DNA of 64,000 bases, taken from NCBI GenBank assembly GCA_017994815.1, contig JAGOJY010000012.1:38849-102848 (forward strand). The letters run 5' to 3'. Below the pieces are notes generated by a model. That model was not told the origin of the DNA and made no database searches. It saw only the letters and a list, made by a program, of their open reading frames with translations. The stretch's first letter is position 1; each line of letters begins with the position of its first letter. This DNA is from Acidobacteriota bacterium. Lineage in GTDB: Bacteria > Acidobacteriota > Polarisedimenticolia > J045. Of this stretch, positions 63,658 through 64,000 are shown in pieces. The position numbers and the translations under genes were made by a program.

Positions 63658-63697
63658 ACCGGGTGCGTTAACGGCGAACCGGCCTGACGCACCCGGT
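63658..63697. terminator. Hairpin terminator between acs and the convergent right-edge gene
   Basis: A perfect 11-base inverted repeat (63658-63668 and 63687-63697) with an 18-base loop lies 25 bases after the acs stop. There is no T tract. It may serve both converging transcripts. Confidence 0.6.
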
Positions 63698-63769
63698 GAG
63701 CTTCGGCCCGGTCGCTGTCGGCGGGGCCGCGCTGGGTGGGCGGTGTCCACGCCTCGCCGGGGCCGGTTG

Positions 63770-64000
63770 TCAGGTGACGAAGCGGTAGATGTAGGGCTTG
63801 ACGTTCTCGTTGGGCCGGGCGCGCAAGGTGCCGCGGTAGGCCGACTCCAGCTCGGGCGGCAGGCCGACGCGCCTGGGGAACAGTCGCCGGGCGAACAGCG
63901 CCCGGCCGTGCAGCGGGCGCCGGGCCAGGCCCAGGACCATCGCCGGGGTGCGGCGCGATTGTTCCGCCGTGCGCTCCGACAGGCCCTTGGTGTTGTTGCG
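63770..64000 (-). CDS. C-terminal fragment of an unidentified protein (possible transposase), cut by the right edge
   Basis: The last 76 codons of a minus-strand gene are visible, with the stop at 63770-63772. The translation includes NNTKGLSERTAEQSRRTPAM and VLGLARRPLHGRALFARRLFP, and ends NENVKPYIYRFVT. The RRTPAMVLGL segment is reminiscent of the RTPAxAAGL motif near the C-terminus of DDE transposases. This is a weak resemblance, and I see no terminal inverted repeat. Confidence 0.5.
   Translation of the reverse strand, partial: RNNTKGLSERTAEQSRRTPAMVLGLARRPLHGRALFARRLFPRRVGLPPELESAYRGTLRARPNENVKPYIYRFVT

Overview
The window is very GC-rich (about 70% by eye) and densely coded on both strands. 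It comes from a diderm, flagellated bacterium with many signalling genes. It encodes a flagellin with its own sigma-28-type promoter, an outer-membrane barrel protein, a lipoprotein, large secreted Cys-rich mosaic proteins, Hanks-type Ser/Thr kinases with TPR or BRCT extensions, an FHA/sigma-54 activator, and hybrid histidine kinases. This mix fits Acidobacteriota (Holophagae/Thermoanaerobaculia-like) or a myxobacterium-like lineage. That placement is inference; no rRNA or tRNA gene was found to anchor it.

Layout. 1-5.7 kb: the end of a B12-binding radical SAM gene coupled to a YjbQ-family gene, a winged-helix membrane regulator, a DUF1801 protein, a kinase-BRCT fusion, a small secreted protein, and an orphan flagellin. 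6-8.6 kb: two convergent paralogous HTH-TPR regulators. 8.8-22 kb: a secreted beta-helix/MopE-repeat protein, a DUF4142 protein, two polytopic GT-C-like membrane proteins, a secreted M28 peptidase mosaic and a FAD oxidoreductase. 22.07-22.23 kb: a frameshifted relic of a secreted-protein C-terminal module. The intact form lies in the giant gene at 36-44 kb.

22.4-31.3 kb: a tight seven-gene operon with visibly lower GC and different codon use, probably acquired horizontally. It encodes an archaeal-order hydroxyacyl-CoA dehydrogenase/enoyl-CoA hydratase fusion, a single BcrB/HgdB-type dehydratase or reductase subunit, an ADP-forming acyl-CoA synthetase, a ketopantoate-reductase-like enzyme, an ATP-dependent Fe-S activase, a CBS-ACT sensor and a thiolase. 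Together these suggest anaerobic CoA-thioester metabolism.

31.3-35.8 kb: a three-gene cassette of an MBOAT-SGNH fusion, an acyl carrier protein and an acyl-AMP ligase. It has the same four activities as the Dlt (D-alanylation) system, but in a diderm and with DltB- and DltD-like parts fused. This is the best candidate in the window for an under-described system. 36.2-43.8 kb: a 2514-residue secreted mosaic protein with its own rho-independent terminator.

44-51.9 kb: OsmC, a PqqB-like lipoprotein, a methyltransferase, an M13 peptidase translationally coupled to a kinase-TPR protein, and an unknown protein. 51.9-63.6 kb: a signalling block. An FHA-AAA+ sigma-54 activator is divergent from a histidine kinase that has a near-consensus -24/-12 promoter. 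Next comes a run of barrel protein, PstS-like protein, hybrid kinase, CheY-like receiver and a HisKA-REC-Ser/Thr kinase fusion, ending with acetyl-CoA synthetase. The right edge holds the tail of an unidentified gene, possibly a transposase.
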